Shown: positions 7,680 through 16,162 of the stretch, piece after piece
Layout: every line of letters begins with the position of its first letter
How positions within the stretch are numbered: position 1 is the first letter of the stretch
Source of the DNA: JAXHUM01 sp034189325
GTDB taxonomy: Bacteria; Desulfobacterota; DSM-4660; Desulfatiglandales; Desulfatiglandaceae
Length of the DNA: 32,708 nucleotides
NCBI GenBank assembly: GCA_034189325.1
Contig: JAXHUM010000111.1
Coordinates: forward strand, 1 to 32,708
Direction of reading: 5' to 3'
The notes under the pieces: generated by a model
The model's database searches: none
What the model saw: only the letters and a program-made list of their open reading frames with translations
Told to the model about the DNA's origin: nothing
Made by a program: the position numbers and the translations under genes

Positions 7680-8693
7680 ATGAAAGAGGCCTATCTTTTT
7701 GAAGAAATGGAAGACAAGAAGGTGCGTTGCCTGTTGTGCAACCATCGCTGTATTATCAGGGAGGGTCAGAGAGGGATCTGCAATGTCCGTGAGAACAGAT
7801 CAGGTAGACTCGTAAGCCTTGTGTATGGAAAAGTTATTGCCGGACACTGTGATCCCATAGAGAAAAAACCGCTTTTTCATTTCTTGCCAGGAAGCCTCTC
7901 CTATTCCATCGCCACTGTGGGCTGTAATCTGAAATGCCTGTTTTGCCAAAACGCCGACATATCACAGATGCCGGTTGATCATGGCAGCATCATGGGGGAG
8001 GATACAAGACCGGAAGAAATCGTCCAGGATGCCCTAAGAACTCATTCTGCCACTATTGCGTACACTTACACCGAACCTACCATCTATTTTGAGCTGGCAA
8101 AGGACACGGCCGTCATGGCAGCCTCTCAAGGAATCAAGAACGTATTTGTATCCAACGGGTATATGACCAAAGAGTGTCTTAAGGAGATGCATCCCTATCT
8201 TGACGCCGCAAATATCGATCTCAAGGCCTTTAGTGAGGATTTCTACAAAAAACAGTGCGGTGCCAAACTGGGACCGGTCCTCAGGACACTGGAGACCATG
8301 AAAGAGATGGGGGTGTGGCTGGAGGTAACAACCCTCTTGATTCCCGGTCTCAACGATTCGGAAAAAGAACTCAGGGATCTTTCCCGTTTTCTCGCTCAGT
8401 TGGATCCGGATATTCCCTGGCATATCAGTCGCTTCCATCCGACCTACAAGCTCACCCATATTTCATCCACACCACCTGAAAGGATTCGGTTGGCCAGGAG
8501 TATCGGCTATGAGGCAGGCCTGAAATATGTCTATACAGGCAACCTCCCCGGAGACGAGGGGGAGAAGACATTCTGCCATGAGTGCGGCTCACTCCTGATC
8601 GATCGAATCGGTTTCACTGTAGCCCACAACAGGATCAGGGAAGGCTCTTGCCCTGAATGCAGCGTCATGGTCCCCGGTGTGTGGGATGATTGA
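7680..8693 (+). CDS. amrS: AmrS, radical SAM protein of the AmmeMemoRadiSam type
   Basis: The radical SAM cluster motif is CNLKCLFC (Cys82, Cys86, Cys89). It is preceded by an N-terminal Cys set (Cys17, 20, 24, 34 in CLLCNHRCI...GIC) and followed by a C-terminal Cys pair module (CHECG and CPECS), the arrangement of the AmmeMemoRadiSam enzyme related to pyruvate formate-lyase activases. The length, 337 residues, is normal. The family is named for genomic pairing with AMMECR1 (AmrA) and MEMO (AmrB) proteins; neither is in this window. The reaction is not firmly established. It begins 5 bases after the methyltransferase stop, so translational coupling is likely. Confidence 0.88.
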   Translation: MKEAYLFEEMEDKKVRCLLCNHRCIIREGQRGICNVRENRSGRLVSLVYGKVIAGHCDPIEKKPLFHFLPGSLSYSIATVGCNLKCLFCQNADISQMPVDHGSIMGEDTRPEEIVQDALRTHSATIAYTYTEPTIYFELAKDTAVMAASQGIKNVFVSNGYMTKECLKEMHPYLDAANIDLKAFSEDFYKKQCGAKLGPVLRTLETMKEMGVWLEVTTLLIPGLNDSEKELRDLSRFLAQLDPDIPWHISRFHPTYKLTHISSTPPERIRLARSIGYEAGLKYVYTGNLPGDEGEKTFCHECGSLLIDRIGFTVAHNRIREGSCPECSVMVPGVWDD

Positions 8694-8708
8694 TTTTTGG
8701 ATCCTGCT

Positions 8709-8724
8709 CTGGTAAAGTTACCAG
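8709..8724. other. Short near-palindrome downstream of amrS
   Basis: CTGGTAA (8709-8715) and TTACCAG (8718-8724) are reverse complements around two bases. It could be a weak hairpin ending the der-amrS transcript or a dimer binding site for the small gene at 8913. No T-run follows. The rest of 8694-8912 shows no gene. Confidence 0.25.
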
Positions 8725-8912
8725 TTAAGGAGGGCTTCAAGGGTTCTTCTTAACTCCGACCCTCGCTGGATAACGGTTGGGCCTTCTTCCATTCAGCGGG
8801 GGTCTTTAGGATAGAACGGAGACAAAGATTTTAGACATTGGGCCTTCGTCGAAAAGATCGCTTCAAGCCGGGGGCGCAAGAGGGAAGCCGAAGGATACAG
8901 GAGATCGTTGAA

Positions 8913-9071
8913 ATGAAAGAGGAAGACAAACTTGCTGCAAAGGTAACTAAAGAGATTGTTGTGAAACTGATTGAGATGGGGAGATTATCGGTCAATTCCT
9001 TTGATGAAGTGTGGAAGAGCATTCACAAAACAGTGCGGTCTTCCCTGGAGGGGCCGGAGCGGGAAGGCTGA
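8913..9071 (+). CDS. Small conserved-looking hypothetical protein (52 aa)
   Basis: The protein starts MKEEDKLAAKVTKEIVVKL and appears wholly alpha-helical, with regularly spaced hydrophobic residues (VTKEIVVKLIEMGRLSV) and a Ser/Asn-Phe-x-Glu-V turn. AGGAG lies about 9 bases upstream of the ATG at 8913, better placed than the in-frame upstream ATG at 8838. Its end overlaps the convergent truA end by 49 bases. I recall similar short proteins in anaerobic Desulfobacterota but cannot name a family or function. Confidence 0.55.
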   Translation: MKEEDKLAAKVTKEIVVKLIEMGRLSVNSFDEVWKSIHKTVRSSLEGPEREG

Positions 9072-9811
9072 TAATGGACTTTCATCAAAAACAGTCCCTG
9101 GGGAGGGGCCTTGATGCCTGCCGCATTCCGATCTCTTGACTCAGTGATCTTCCTAAATCCTTCAGACCCTGCCTTCCCCAAGCCCACATGAATGAACGTG
9201 CCGACGATATTCCTAACCATGTGCCTCAGGAAGCCGTCGGCCTCAATGATGAAGCGCAATAGGCCGTCGCTTCCATTGAGCAGTTCTGCCCTCATAACCG
9301 TTCGAACGGGATTCCTATTCCCACTCCCTGAAGACCTGAAAGATGAAAAGTCGCGAGTGCCCAGTATGTGAGGGAGGCACTGGGTCATCTCCTTTGTGTT
9401 GAGATCCATCGGCACATGCCAAAGGTAATAGCGGAGAAACGGATCAGGCTCCTTCCTATTCAATATCCTGTATTCGTAGATCTTGCTCTTGGCGCTGTAT
9501 CTTGCGTGAAATTCAAGATCCACATACTCAGCCTCCTTGACCAGTATGTCTTCTGGAAGAAGCGAATTGAGGGCCCTTTTTAGGGAGAGAGGATCGATGT
9601 GGGAGGTGGTTATGAAATTGCAGACCTGACAAAGCGCATGGACCCCGGCGTCTGTTCTGCCTGAAGAAATCAAGGTCACCGGGTTGCCGACGATCATCTC
9701 GATCTTTGTTTCAATGACTTCCTGAATGGTGATCGCGTTGGTCTGTCTCTGCCACCCATGATAGCCGGTTCCATCATAGGCAAGAACCAGTTTTATGTTC
9801 TTCGGGTCCAT
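9023..9811 (-). CDS. truA: tRNA pseudouridine(38-40) synthase TruA
   Basis: TruA isomerises uridines 38-40 in the tRNA anticodon stem-loop. The catalytic aspartate is Asp54 in SSGRTDAGVHA (49-59). AYDGTGYHGWQRQ at 11-23 and FLRHMVRNIVGT near 212-223 are further family signatures. At 262 residues it has the usual length. It lies downstream of rplM-rpsI on the same strand, but a strong terminator ends only about 10 bases before its start codon, so its expression probably depends on read-through or a promoter inside rpsI. The ribosome site (GTGAG) is weak. Confidence 0.95.
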   Translation of the reverse strand: MDPKNIKLVLAYDGTGYHGWQRQTNAITIQEVIETKIEMIVGNPVTLISSGRTDAGVHALCQVCNFITTSHIDPLSLKRALNSLLPEDILVKEAEYVDLEFHARYSAKSKIYEYRILNRKEPDPFLRYYLWHVPMDLNTKEMTQCLPHILGTRDFSSFRSSGSGNRNPVRTVMRAELLNGSDGLLRFIIEADGFLRHMVRNIVGTFIHVGLGKAGSEGFRKITESRDRNAAGIKAPPQGLFLMKVHYQPSRSGPSREDRTVL

Positions 9812-9821
9812 GAAATCTCAC

Positions 9822-9853
9822 AAAAAAAAGGGGGTTCCATCAAAACCCCCTTT
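9822..9853 (-). terminator. Rho-independent terminator after rpsI
   Basis: On the minus strand AAAGGGGGTT (from 9853-9844) pairs with AACCCCCTTT (9836-9827) around a 7-base loop and runs into a tract of T residues (complement of the A-run 9822-9829). This is a textbook intrinsic terminator 36 bases after the rpsI stop and directly before truA. Confidence 0.85.
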
Positions 9854-9889
9854 ACAAGATGATTTCCCAAGGTCTCAGGCAGAAAACAA

Positions 9890-10282
9890 TTACCGCTTTG
9901 AATACTGGAACCTCGCCCTTGCACCCGGTTGACCATACTTCTTTCGTTCTTTCATTCTCGGATCTCTGGTCAAAAAACCCTTTTTCTTAAGGGGCTTACG
10001 TAGTTCAGGGTCGGCCATCACAAGGGCTTGGGCAATACCGTGTCTGATAGCCGCGGCCTGACCGAAGATGCCGCCTCCTCTGACATTGACGGTAATGTCA
10101 AAACTGTCTCGCATATCAACCAGTTCGAGTGGATCGGAGATTATGATGCGATCCGATAGCCGGTCAACATATTTTTCCATTGGCTTTTTATTGATTGTTA
10201 TGTTCCCACTGCCTGGCTTCATCCAGACCCTGGCCTTGGCTGTTTTTCTTTTCCCTGTGGCGTAAAATAATTCCTCTGCCAT
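9890..10282 (-). CDS. rpsI: 30S ribosomal protein S9
   Basis: The start YATGKRKTAKARVW, the central NVRGGGIFGQAAAIRHGIAQAL and the C-terminus ending RFQYSKR are standard S9; the basic tail reaches the ribosomal P site. It has the normal length of 130 residues. Its ATG immediately follows the rplM stop codon, with the ribosome site GGAG inside the end of rplM, so the pair is translationally coupled. The terminator at 9822-9853 closes the unit. Confidence 0.98.
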   Translation of the reverse strand: MAEELFYATGKRKTAKARVWMKPGSGNITINKKPMEKYVDRLSDRIIISDPLELVDMRDSFDITVNVRGGGIFGQAAAIRHGIAQALVMADPELRKPLKKKGFLTRDPRMKERKKYGQPGARARFQYSKR

Positions 10283-10717
10283 CTATGTCTCCAGAATTTC
10301 AGGTTGTTGTGCCTGATGTGGATGATCCGGGCCTGCATATACTTTCAATTTCTTGAGTTGACGACGACCCAGCGAATTTTTAGGGAGCATTCCCCTGACG
10401 GCAAAACGCAAGATATCCTCAGGCCTCTTTTCGAGTAGTTTCTTGGCGGTAATCTGTTTTAATCCGCCAATGTAGCCGCTGTGACGGTAGTAGATTTTGT
10501 TATCCCACTTTCTACCGGTCAACTTCAGCTTGTCGGCGTTGATCACCACAACAAAATCGCCCGTATCGGCGTGAGGGGTAAAAATAGGCTTGTGTTTGCC
10601 TCTAAGACGGACAGCAATCTCGGTGGCAATTCTCCCCAAGACCTTGTCCTTTGCGTCAACCACATACCACTTTTTTGTAATGTCCTGTTCTTTCGCAACA
10701 AATGTTTTCATAGCCAC
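10283..10717 (-). CDS. rplM: 50S ribosomal protein L13
   Basis: Recognised from KWYVVDAKDKVLGRIATEIAVRL-type sequence, then GDFVVVINADKLKLTGRKW and YRHSGYIGGL, all standard L13 features of the 50S subunit. It has 144 residues. It is first in the rplM-rpsI operon behind a consensus promoter at 10747-10775, with a short leader of about 23 bases. Confidence 0.98.
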   Translation of the reverse strand: MAMKTFVAKEQDITKKWYVVDAKDKVLGRIATEIAVRLRGKHKPIFTPHADTGDFVVVINADKLKLTGRKWDNKIYYRHSGYIGGLKQITAKKLLEKRPEDILRFAVRGMLPKNSLGRRQLKKLKVYAGPDHPHQAQQPEILET

Positions 10718-10746
10718 TATCCCATATTATAAAAATACAAACCGTT

Positions 10747-10775
10747 TATATATAAGACTTGTTTGTGTATGTCAA
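10747..10775 (-). promoter_or_regulatory. Promoter of rplM-rpsI
   Basis: On the minus strand a perfect TTGACA (10775-10770) is separated by 17 bases from TATATA (10752-10747, four of six matches). The predicted start near 10740 lies just upstream of rplM. A strong housekeeping-type promoter fits ribosomal protein genes. Confidence 0.75.
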
Positions 10776-10817
10776 GCAATTCAAAATGATTTTATCGATT
10801 TTGCTTGAAAAACCCTG

Positions 10818-10846
10818 TTGACATGACGAAAAAACCCTGTTAGATT
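10818..10846 (+). promoter_or_regulatory. Promoter of the tRNA-Arg/tRNA-Lys pair
   Basis: TTGACA (10818-10823), a 17-base spacer and TAGATT (10841-10846). The predicted start near 10853 lies about 10 bases before the first tRNA. It diverges from the rplM promoter, whose -35 box is some 40 bases away. Confidence 0.75.
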
Positions 10847-10862
10847 TTCAACCTTGCCAGGG

Positions 10863-10939
<77 letters not shown>

Positions 10940-10946
10940 TGGAGAG

Positions 10947-11022
<76 letters not shown>

Positions 11023-11030
11023 CAAACGAC

Positions 11031-11070
11031 AAGGAGCCAGCCATAGTTTTTATGGCCTGCTCCTTTTTTT
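11031..11070 (+). terminator. Rho-independent terminator of the tRNA transcript
   Basis: AAGGAGC (11031-11037) pairs with GCTCCTT (from 11059). After a two-base internal mismatch, GCCAT pairs with ATGGC around an AGTTTTT loop. A run of T residues to 11070 follows. It starts 9 bases after the tRNA-Lys CCA. Confidence 0.85.
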
Positions 11071-11171
11071 GTGAGCTTACAAGGGCTTCCGACTGCATGT
11101 GAATACCGGTTTGCAATGGCCGGGGAGTAACGCTGAGGTCCTTCCTGCCCAAACCAGCATGGGAATATAAG

Positions 11172-11196
11172 AAAAAACCTGCTGTATGTCAACCAG
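11172..11196 (-). terminator. Weak terminator after the glycyl radical enzyme gene
   Basis: On the minus strand CCTGGT and AGCAGG form a short interrupted stem just after the stop at 11207, followed by six T residues. The stem is only four pairs plus one after a mismatch. Position and the T-run support it weakly. Confidence 0.3.
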
Positions 11197-11206
11197 GACG
11201 GGGGCT

Positions 11207-13687
11207 TTATTCAGTGGCCAGCATGGAACGATAATTCTCGGGAAATGGGGCCGCTTGTCCTGTGCCCACATTATAGGCCGTCCTTGTGATAATCTCATCT
11301 TTCATCGCTTCATTCAGATCATTGAAATAGGCTGAGTAGCCGGAGACCCTTACGAGGAGGTCTTTGTACTTTTCGGGATGACTCTTTGCATCGATAAGGT
11401 CTTCATAGGACATAATGTTAAACTGAATGTGAAGACCTCCGCAACGGACGTAAGCCTCGATGGCCTGGCTGAATTTCTCCAGATCTTCCTTCCCTCTAAC
11501 GTATGGATATTTCAGATTCAGGGCCTCCCCGCTGGGGATGCAACTGCTTTCGAGCCCGCCGACCGATTGGAGACATGTTGAGAGATCACGTGCTGCCTGG
11601 GACACAGGTGTAATGCCGCTTGCAAAGACCTCGTTCGCCTTTCTCCCGTTTGGAAGGGCCCCTGAGAGCTTCCCCTGACCAGCGTGGTTCGTCATCGTCC
11701 AATAGCCGGGTCTATATTTTCCCCCCCGGTAATTCGTGTAACCCTGATAAAGATCGTACAAGAAGCGGATAAGGTTCTGAGAGTTTTTCTTTGCCAGGGG
11801 ATCGTCGGTCCCGTATTTGGGGGTCTTGTTGAGGAGGTAGGCATGGAGTTCTTCATGGCCCTTGAAATCCGCCTCCAGGGCTTGCATAAGCTGCTTGAAA
11901 GTGCATTTTTTGGTCTGAAACACGGCCTTTTCCAAGGCATTGAGTGAATCGACCGTGTCGGCGAATCCGATATGGGTGGCGCCTGAGGAATTATAGAGGG
12001 CCCCGCCGAAAATCAGGTCTGTGCCCTGTTGCAGTGGTCCTTCAAAAAAAGACGAGAGCAGGGGTGATGGGAGGATTTCCTGATAGGTGCGGCCGAAATA
12101 TTCGTTTAACTCGATTGCCTCCCCAACGAGCCACTCCAGTTGCCTCTTGTAAGCCTCCCAGAATTGTTCAAAACTTTGGAATTGACATGGATCACCGGTT
12201 TTCGGCCCGATCTGTTCATCTCCTGTTACGGGTCTCTTGCCATTGTTCATGGCCAATTCGAAGACGGAGACCAGGTTCAACATGATGGAGCTTGAGGCAT
12301 CATAACTCCGGCCTGCCGAAGCAAGCTCCACACATCCGATAACCGCATAGTCCCTTGCGTGTTCAGTCCTGATACCCTGGTTCTCCAGGACCTTGATGTC
12401 TACAACGTCATTATGAATTGCCGGAACCGCCTTTGTGTTGACGATAACTTCCGCGACTCTGTCCCGATATTCTTCGGGGTTCTTCTCGTAGTGATAGCGA
12501 GCGTTGAGACTGGGATCGCGTGTCTTTAAAATCTCCGTGACCTTGAGCATGATATAGGTGAGGTCGTTAACGGCATCCTCTCCCCTCTCATCAATCCCGC
12601 CTACAGTAACGGCAGGCACTGTACCGGCGCCGCCGAACAACTCCTCTGCCGTCTCAGGGACAAGATTCGTGTTGTCGTTCAGTTTCAACCAGAGACAGCC
12701 CACCAGTTCCAATGCCTCTTTGATGTCAATGCTACCCTTTCGTCTGTCCTCTTCATAATATCTGTAAAGGATTTGGTCCAACCTTCCAGGGCTCATGGCC
12801 ATATTGATATTTTCTGCATGGATGGCGACCTGTATAATCCAGAGGGAATTGATAGCTTCTCTCAAGGTCCTTGCCGGTTTGGCGGGAACCTGCTTGCATA
12901 TTTCGGCCATCTTCGAGAAGTTCTCTTTCTGAAGGGGGTCCTGTGCCTTTCCGGCGAGTTCGGCTGCAGTTTTGCTCAGGTTTTTGCCATAGGCTATGGC
13001 GCCCTCTAAAGCGATTTGCACAGCCCTATAAAAGAAGATCTGCTTTCTGGCTTCCAGCGTTATGTGTGCGGCCTTTTTTATCTCTTCCTCTTTTACCGCC
13101 GCCTCTCCTATAAGGTACTCCAACCCCTTTTCAAGGGCCACCTTGTAATCGGGTACAGTGTGAGAAATACAACCCGCTTTGCTTGCGATAAAGAACACGA
13201 GGCGTTCAAAGATCCTCATGCATTCGGGATTATGCTGTTTTGTCCTGGTGTATTCGAGAATGTTTCTTTCCATCCAGTAGGGGAAAATATCGAAGTTGAG
13301 GAGTTCATGTTCCGCCTTGTTGAGCAGCAGGGGGTTCTTATCTCTCGTGCTGATGGTATCAAGCTCAGGCCAGATCGTCATCCCCGTCAACTCCGGGTAG
13401 ACCGGCGCCCCAAAAGGCTTTGAGGTCGTTGTCCCTGCCAGCAGGCTGTCATCGAAAAAGAGGGCCTCCTTGTGGGCGAGGAAGTGGGCCAGGGCCTTGG
13501 CGTATCGGGTTTCCATAGGTTCATTCTCTGTTGACAGATCCTTCAGATACTCCGTCACATACTTGGCGCGCTCAATGCAGACCTCGGCATTCCTACTGAG
13601 GAGATCTTCCTTCAGTCTCTTGAGGAGAGGCAGGTCCTCAAGACTGTAATCCCGAAGCCTAATATCTTTCAATGTCACGGTGCTCAT
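11207..13687 (-). CDS. Glycyl radical enzyme of unassigned substrate
   Basis: An 826-residue oxygen-sensitive enzyme of the pyruvate formate-lyase superfamily. The glycyl radical loop is VRVSGYSAYF at 779-788 (Gly783). The catalytic cysteine is Cys452 in IGCVELASAGR, with the general-base-like Glu454 seen in the hydratase/decarboxylase branches rather than the CC pair of true pyruvate formate-lyase. The residue after GCVE is Leu, not the Pro common in choline, glycerol and isethionate lyases. About 20 residues extend past the usual C-terminal IITRTAY. The gene sits 27 bases after an SCP2-like gene, with no canonical activase beside it; the nearest candidate is the PflX-like gene at 17405. A GGGGGAG ribosome site supports the start. 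The family is certain and the substrate is unknown. Confidence 0.92.
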   Translation of the reverse strand: MSTVTLKDIRLRDYSLEDLPLLKRLKEDLLSRNAEVCIERAKYVTEYLKDLSTENEPMETRYAKALAHFLAHKEALFFDDSLLAGTTTSKPFGAPVYPELTGMTIWPELDTISTRDKNPLLLNKAEHELLNFDIFPYWMERNILEYTRTKQHNPECMRIFERLVFFIASKAGCISHTVPDYKVALEKGLEYLIGEAAVKEEEIKKAAHITLEARKQIFFYRAVQIALEGAIAYGKNLSKTAAELAGKAQDPLQKENFSKMAEICKQVPAKPARTLREAINSLWIIQVAIHAENINMAMSPGRLDQILYRYYEEDRRKGSIDIKEALELVGCLWLKLNDNTNLVPETAEELFGGAGTVPAVTVGGIDERGEDAVNDLTYIMLKVTEILKTRDPSLNARYHYEKNPEEYRDRVAEVIVNTKAVPAIHNDVVDIKVLENQGIRTEHARDYAVIGCVELASAGRSYDASSSIMLNLVSVFELAMNNGKRPVTGDEQIGPKTGDPCQFQSFEQFWEAYKRQLEWLVGEAIELNEYFGRTYQEILPSPLLSSFFEGPLQQGTDLIFGGALYNSSGATHIGFADTVDSLNALEKAVFQTKKCTFKQLMQALEADFKGHEELHAYLLNKTPKYGTDDPLAKKNSQNLIRFLYDLYQGYTNYRGGKYRPGYWTMTNHAGQGKLSGALPNGRKANEVFASGITPVSQAARDLSTCLQSVGGLESSCIPSGEALNLKYPYVRGKEDLEKFSQAIEAYVRCGGLHIQFNIMSYEDLIDAKSHPEKYKDLLVRVSGYSAYFNDLNEAMKDEIITRTAYNVGTGQAAPFPENYRSMLATE

Positions 13688-13714
13688 GATCTCCCCCTTG
13701 TTTTATGTGAAAAC

Positions 13715-14173
13715 TTATGCTTTCCCAGTGGCCATCAGTTGGAGGTGTTTAGCCATGTACGCGAATTTATAGACGTAATTTAGGTTCCCGTTGATGACCA
13801 CATCCTGTCGTAAGAGGGATCCAAGAATATCAGGTTTAGGGGAAAGCAGGTAATTCATCAGGGCCTTGGAATCCCTGAAGGTTATGGTCACATTTGTATT
13901 GTCGATTTCCTTTTTGTAGACCTTGAGTCTCTTGTTTTTAAACACGGCCGCCACTGTGATCCTATTGTCTCTGCTCTTGAACAGGTATCGCCCATTGAAA
14001 TCCTGGATGTTTCTTCTGAAATTGCGGTTCAAGACGAAAAAAAGACTCATTAACCTCAGGAGCAGCTGAAGGAACTCCTCGGCAAATTCAGACCCCATAC
14101 AATCGAGGAACTTCTTTTGCTCCCTCTTCACCCTCAATCGACGAAGCGAGATCCAGTTGACTAATTCATCCAT
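13715..14173 (-). CDS. SCP2-like (sterol-carrier-domain) protein
   Basis: A 152-residue soluble protein. Its C-terminal two thirds (RITVAAVFKNKRLKVYKKE, VTITFRDSKALMNYLLSP, DVVINGNLNYVYKFAYMAKHL) follow the SCP2 pattern: alternating strands, a helix, then a strand ending in a G-N-hydrophobic turn. SCP2 domains bind lipids or other hydrophobic ligands. The N-terminal part is helical and basic. The ATG at 14173 is chosen for the AAAGGAGA 8 bases upstream; a longer form from 14215 overlaps that site. It lies between the duplicated lipoprotein gene (80 bases) and the glycyl radical enzyme (27 bases), so it may present a hydrophobic substrate; that is inference. The domain call is by pattern and moderately sure. 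Confidence 0.6.
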   Translation of the reverse strand: MDELVNWISLRRLRVKREQKKFLDCMGSEFAEEFLQLLLRLMSLFFVLNRNFRRNIQDFNGRYLFKSRDNRITVAAVFKNKRLKVYKKEIDNTNVTITFRDSKALMNYLLSPKPDILGSLLRQDVVINGNLNYVYKFAYMAKHLQLMATGKA

Positions 14174-14253
14174 TTCGGAGTCTCCTTTCAAATGTTTTAG
14201 GGTACCGCCGGTCAATGTCTCCCATTCACCGGTTTCCGACTGTGACGGCCGTG

Positions 14254-16116
14254 CTATGCACTCGTGTCAAAGAGGATGAATTCTTTGATCGCGCGCCAGT
14301 CGTCATCCATAAGCATAAAGTAGCCGAAGTTTTCGTATTGATACACTGAAGGGTCGGTTTTCGGATCGTAGGGAATGTCGGGCCTGGTGGAATAAAGCAA
14401 TTGACCCAAATAGAGCCCTTCGGCGATTTCCACAAGTTCGTCAAAACAGAGATGGTCGGGAGGCATGGTGTGGAGCCCAGGCCATCTGTAGTTGAATTGG
14501 AGGACTTCCTTTCCCCTGTTAGCAGGGTTAAAAGATGTGCCATTTGCTGCAATGAAATAGAAGCTCTTCACATGGATTTCTCTTCTCTTTTCTGCTTCAT
14601 TGGGATACTCAACGACCATTCCTATTTTGTCGAGATGCTCGACAAATGCGGTGACCGGAAGGGAAAGATCAAGTTCTTTCCTGTAGGTATTTGTCCCCAG
14701 GATGATTGGTTTGACACCTTCGTAGTAGCGGGCATCACCACCTATGTACCTCTTCAGTCTTTCCTCTGTGGTGAGGGTAAAGGTCTTTCCCGACCACGGA
14801 GAGAAAGGTCTGACCGCAGGATAGATGTCGTTCAGCACAATTCGTTCGAGTTTTTTCAGGAGACCGGCATTATTGAAGGTGAGGACTCCACCGTGAAAAA
14901 AGCCGTTTATCCCATCCGGTCTCTTCCCACACATGAAAATCTTGTGCAACTCATCGAAGTAGAGGTCTTTGGAGGCGGGCCCTTTTTGTATGCCTTCGTA
15001 GATGTCCTGGAGATAATGAAGGATAGTGGGATGGTCATTCATCTTTCGTTGGATGGCCTTGGCCTCATGAGAATCAATAAAAGAAAAGGTGGTGTATTTT
15101 CCGTGAAGGTCGTTGCCGAGGGTATAGGCCGATTTTGGAAAGAGCCTGTTCTTTTCTTGAAGCCATGTGTCGTCCATGAGCATGAAATAACCAAAGCCCC
15201 TGTATTTGTAGTCCTCCTGCTTCACGTCCGGATCGTACTTAGCGAAGAGATGTTGGGGAGCTGTCGCGTAAAACAGCTTGCCGAGGAAAAGCCCTTCGGC
15301 TATCTCAACGATCTCATCTATCAGGAGCCTGTTGGGAAGCCGATTGGATAAACCGTCCCATCTATAGTTGAGGGCCAGGACCTCCTTCCCCGGATTCACA
15401 GGGTCAATCGACCCCGATTGCTGGGCGATAAAAAAACCGCCTGTCGATTGAATCCATGAACGTTGTTTTTTGTCCGGCTTGGGAACAGCCTTCATGTCAA
15501 TGATCATGGGAAGGAGAAAATTGGCAACGTTGTTGACGATGTTGGTCTGATCTTTTCTGAAGGAATTCAATCCCAGGTAGGCGGGCCCTCTGTTTTCTTG
15601 ATGACGTCCTTTCAGCTCTGATAGGACGTCCGATTCCACCCTCTTGAAAGTCTTACCCGCCCACGGGGAGGTATCGGAGAGGACCCTTCCGTATAGGACC
15701 TGTATAATATCAATCTCCTTGCCGACCCCCAATTTCCCACGGATCTCTTCCAGGACCGAATAGATGTCCAAACCTGTCTTTAGGCTGATGGTGATACCGT
15801 GATAATACCCCTTCATGTCCTGGGGAATTCTGCCGCAGGAAAAGAGCTTGTCCAGCTTATGGCCGATCTTTCCGTGAGAGGTCCCGCGATTGAGGGCTTT
15901 TGTGTAAAAAGAGAGCAGCTCCAAAGGGCTTTGGAGGCCTTTGAGATCCTCTTCGAGGATCTCCTTGAGGAGCGGATCATCCTGATCGCAGGATGTGACA
16001 AAGGTGAATGGTCGTAACAGTTTCGATACGGGAGAGGAGGGTCCCTTTCTTTCCGTTTGACCGTTACAGGACAGCAAAGAAAACGCCAAGAGGCCAATGA
16101 ACAGTATCCTCGGCAT
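14254..16116 (-). CDS. Lipoprotein with a tandem internal duplication
   Basis: The 620-residue protein has a lipoprotein signal: MPRI start, hydrophobic stretch and lipobox LLSC with Cys17. Two copies of a ~250-residue unit fill the rest, about 67-326 and 366-615. Matching stretches include SPWAGKTF with SPWSGKTF, GKEVLALNYRW with GKEVLQFNYRW, DEIVEIAEGLFLGKLFYAT with DELVEIAEGLYLGQLLYST, and FGYFMLMDDTW with FGYFMLMDDDW. Each copy also has a C-G-[RK]-x-P followed by a G-[FY]-[FY]-H-G motif. I recognise no family. It is likely anchored to the inner or outer membrane facing the periplasm. AGGAGGTGG before the ATG predicts strong translation. It is second in a minus-strand set with DUF6765, SCP2-like and glycyl radical enzyme genes. 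Confidence 0.8.
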   Translation of the reverse strand: MPRILFIGLLAFSLLSCNGQTERKGPSSPVSKLLRPFTFVTSCDQDDPLLKEILEEDLKGLQSPLELLSFYTKALNRGTSHGKIGHKLDKLFSCGRIPQDMKGYYHGITISLKTGLDIYSVLEEIRGKLGVGKEIDIIQVLYGRVLSDTSPWAGKTFKRVESDVLSELKGRHQENRGPAYLGLNSFRKDQTNIVNNVANFLLPMIIDMKAVPKPDKKQRSWIQSTGGFFIAQQSGSIDPVNPGKEVLALNYRWDGLSNRLPNRLLIDEIVEIAEGLFLGKLFYATAPQHLFAKYDPDVKQEDYKYRGFGYFMLMDDTWLQEKNRLFPKSAYTLGNDLHGKYTTFSFIDSHEAKAIQRKMNDHPTILHYLQDIYEGIQKGPASKDLYFDELHKIFMCGKRPDGINGFFHGGVLTFNNAGLLKKLERIVLNDIYPAVRPFSPWSGKTFTLTTEERLKRYIGGDARYYEGVKPIILGTNTYRKELDLSLPVTAFVEHLDKIGMVVEYPNEAEKRREIHVKSFYFIAANGTSFNPANRGKEVLQFNYRWPGLHTMPPDHLCFDELVEIAEGLYLGQLLYSTRPDIPYDPKTDPSVYQYENFGYFMLMDDDWRAIKEFILFDTSA

Positions 16117-16162
16117 GACAAAACCACCTCCTAAACTCTAAGGGACGTGCTCGTGGGGCACA

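Noticed and set aside
11207..13687. True pyruvate formate-lyase
   Set aside because: The active site shows a single Cys followed by V-E rather than the adjacent Cys pair of pyruvate formate-lyase.
14401..15351. 316-codon open frame on the plus strand
   Set aside because: It lies entirely antisense to the duplicated lipoprotein gene, which has a lipobox, a strong ribosome site and internal repeats that are clear only in the minus frame.
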